Assembly (NCBI GenBank): GCA_934378145.1
Contig: CAKXXW010000006.1
Coordinates: 23,184 to 87,183 of the forward strand
Reading direction: 5' to 3'
DNA from: an uncultured Eubacteriales bacterium
GTDB taxonomy: Bacteria > Bacillota > Clostridia > Oscillospirales > CAG-272
DNA: 64,000 bases
Each line of letters starts with the position of its first letter. The stretch's first letter is position 1. The notes under the pieces are model-generated. The model did not search any database and had not been told where the DNA came from. It was given only the letters and a program-made list of their open reading frames with translations. A program made the translations under genes and the position numbers. Shown piece after piece: positions 62,757 through 64,000 of the stretch.

Positions 62757-63542
62757 ATGAAAGAAAAGATCACTCAGACTGCGGGGCGCGCACAGCTCGG
62801 CGACTTTGCACCTATGTTTGCACATCTCAATGACGATGTGCTGTTCGGCGAGGTATGGAATGAAGGCTCGACCGATACGAAAACAAAGTGTATTATAACC
62901 GTCGTGGCGCTGATGTCCTCGGGCATCACCGATTCGTCGCTGACCTATCACCTTCAGAATGCCAAGGCGCACGGCGTGACGAAAGAGGAGATCGCCTCGA
63001 TAATCACCCACGCGGGAATGTATGTCGGCTGGCCGAAGGCGTGGGCGGTGTTCCGCCTTGCAAAAGAGGTGTGGAATGATGAAGCTGCCGCTTGTGGCGG
63101 AAAAGAAGCATATCAGAACAGTATCTTCTTCCCGATAGGTGCACCTAATGACGCGTTTGCAAAGTATTTCACGGGGCAGAGCTATCTTGCTCCTGTATCT
63201 ACGGCGCAGATCCCGATATTCAATGTCACCTTTGAGCCGGGGGGCCGCAACAATTGGCATATCCACCACGCAAAGAGCGGCGGCGGGCAGATGCTCATCT
63301 GCGTCGGCGGTCACGGCTTTTACCGTGAATGGGGCAGGGAGCCTGTCGAAATGACTCCCGGTACCGTTGTCAACATTCCGGCGAATGTGAAGCATTGGCA
63401 CGGCGCGGCGGAGAATGAATGGTTTTCGCACCTTGCCGTAGAGATTCCGGGTGAGGAAACGGCTACGGAATGGCTCGAAGCCGTGGATGACGGGAGCTAT
63501 TTTGATGTCGTGAGATCCGATGAAACGAAAAAGGAGAACTGA
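62757..63542 (+). CDS. Carboxymuconolactone decarboxylase-cupin fusion protein
   Basis: A 261-residue two-domain protein. Residues about 10-115 form an AhpD/CMD-like helical domain (FGEVWNEGSTDTKTKCIITV, SLTYHLQNAKAHGVTKEEIA, MYVGWPKAWAVFRLAKEVW); the CxxC of peroxidase members is absent. Residues about 140-245 are a cupin: FEPGGRNNWHIHHAKSGGGQ supplies the first His metal ligands and VVNIPANVKHWHGAAE the last. These fusions are usually found with oxidoreductases and may act in quinone or aldehyde metabolism. Two bases after its stop an iron alcohol dehydrogenase begins. AAAAGGAG lies ten bases before the ATG. Confidence 0.88.
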   Translation: MKEKITQTAGRAQLGDFAPMFAHLNDDVLFGEVWNEGSTDTKTKCIITVVALMSSGITDSSLTYHLQNAKAHGVTKEEIASIITHAGMYVGWPKAWAVFRLAKEVWNDEAAACGGKEAYQNSIFFPIGAPNDAFAKYFTGQSYLAPVSTAQIPIFNVTFEPGGRNNWHIHHAKSGGGQMLICVGGHGFYREWGREPVEMTPGTVVNIPANVKHWHGAAENEWFSHLAVEIPGEETATEWLEAVDDGSYFDVVRSDETKKEN

Positions 63543-63544
63543 CA

Positions 63545-64000
63545 ATGCTCGGTAATTTTTCTTATTGCAACCCAACAAAGCTCTATTTCGGCAAGGACGC
63601 CCTTGAAGGTCTGAACACCGAACTGCCGAAATACGGAAAGAACGTCCTGCTGATTTACGGCGGCGGTTCGATCAAAAAGAACGGAATCTATGACAAAGTG
63701 GTTTCCGCACTCAAAGCAAACGGTAAGGAAGTATTTGAAGATGCGGGCGTGATGCCCAACCCGACGGCAGACAAGCTGCGCGAGGGCGTTGCACGCGCCA
63801 GAGCGGCAAAAGCGGACTTCATTCTTGCTGTCGGCGGCGGTTCGGTCTGCGACTACGCAAAGGCGGTTTCGGTCTCGGTCCACTGCGACGAGGACCCGTG
63901 GGACAGATATTTCGACCGTTTTGAGGATGTCTCCTGCGAGGTTGTTCCGGTCGGTTGCGTACTGACAATGGTCGGAACCGGCAGTGAAATGAACGGCGGC
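63545..64000 (+). CDS. Iron-containing alcohol dehydrogenase, 5' part (cut by window end)
   Basis: The first 152 codons of an iron-dependent alcohol dehydrogenase, butanol-dehydrogenase/YqhD-like (full length about 390). Visible are the start LGNFSYCNPTKLYFGKDALE, the nucleotide-binding strand NVLLIYGGGSIKKNGIYDKV, ILAVGGGSVCDYAKAVSVSV (the GGGSxxDxAK motif) and VGTGSEMNG, where the window ends. The frame is open to the last base. It lies two bases behind the CMD-cupin gene, so both are co-transcribed. Confidence 0.92.
   Translation, partial: MLGNFSYCNPTKLYFGKDALEGLNTELPKYGKNVLLIYGGGSIKKNGIYDKVVSALKANGKEVFEDAGVMPNPTADKLREGVARARAAKADFILAVGGGSVCDYAKAVSVSVHCDEDPWDRYFDRFEDVSCEVVPVGCVLTMVGTGSEMNGG

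Noticed and set aside
1..64000. CRISPR arrays, tRNA or rRNA genes, prophage or insertion sequences
   Set aside because: No regularly spaced repeats, no cloverleaf or rRNA sequence, and no transposase, integrase or phage structural gene were found; only small palindromic repeats occur.

Overview
The window looks like a chromosomal segment of a spore-forming, anaerobic, Gram-positive Clostridia-type bacterium (Bacillota), probably a gut-associated relative of the Ruminococcaceae/Oscillospirales. Evidence for this: the forespore sigma factor SigG and a 28-codon spoVM-like gene; a class III (anaerobic) ribonucleotide reductase with its radical-SAM activase; clean Shine-Dalgarno sites; promoters of the sigma-A type with 17-bp spacers; and the Clostridia-type housekeeping operon yicC-remA-gmk-rpoZ-priA-def-fmt-rsmB-rlmN-prpC-prkC-rsgA-thiN. 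The exact genus is inference. No tRNA, rRNA, CRISPR array, phage or intact insertion sequence was seen.

Layout. 0-7 kb: aromatic-type amino-acid decarboxylase divergent from a LysR regulator, a frameshifted cupin remnant, a 1-kb block of degenerate palindromic repeats, a membrane glycosyltransferase and an ECF sigma/anti-sigma pair. 7-12.5 kb: ruvB, ruvA, a zinc-ribbon/YfhO fusion and a DUF951 protein, one leftward operon. 12.6-15 kb: XRE regulator, small Cys-containing lipoprotein and SPASM radical-SAM enzyme in one tight operon. 15-21 kb: glgB-glgC, a Gfo/Idh oxidoreductase and a polysaccharide flippase. 21-28.5 kb: rplS, sigG, a flavodoxin-like protein, a pseudopilin with GLUG-like repeats, rpmE, hflX and a YigZ/IMPACT protein. 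28.5-30.5 kb: lipoprotein, two tandem barstar-like proteins and a small membrane protein. 30.5-37 kb leftward: phosphohexomutase, TSCPD protein, a degenerate PheA-like protein, htpG, and an AI-2E family transporter. 37-41.2 kb: nrdG, NrdD with a C-terminal redoxin domain, and TrxB. 41.2-44.1 kb leftward: spoVM, small membrane protein, Na+/H+ antiporter, CD1247-type protein, efp. 44.2-56.2 kb: the housekeeping operon. 56.2-58.5 kb: a Wzz/tyrosine-kinase/PHP-phosphatase set for exopolysaccharide control, behind a leader terminator. 58.5-64 kb: lipoproteins, sugar isomerase-like protein, CarD regulator, DUF975 membrane protein, a CMD-cupin fusion and the 5' part of an iron-containing alcohol dehydrogenase cut by the window edge.

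The genes that most clearly work together are the DNA-precursor set at 37-41 kb. Two NrdR-box-like sites 31 bp apart lie just upstream of the nrdD promoter. The reductase carries its own CPNC redoxin domain, and the flavoprotein that could reduce that domain is the next gene. Other points worth attention are the XRE/lipoprotein/radical-SAM operon, a PheA-like protein that has lost the catalytic arginine, orphan barstars without a visible nuclease, an RsgA with a changed G4 motif, a PASTA-less kinase, and a ribosome-binding site separated from its start codon by a perfect hairpin. Starts given below are chosen by Shine-Dalgarno position and family length, and often lie inside the longest open frame.
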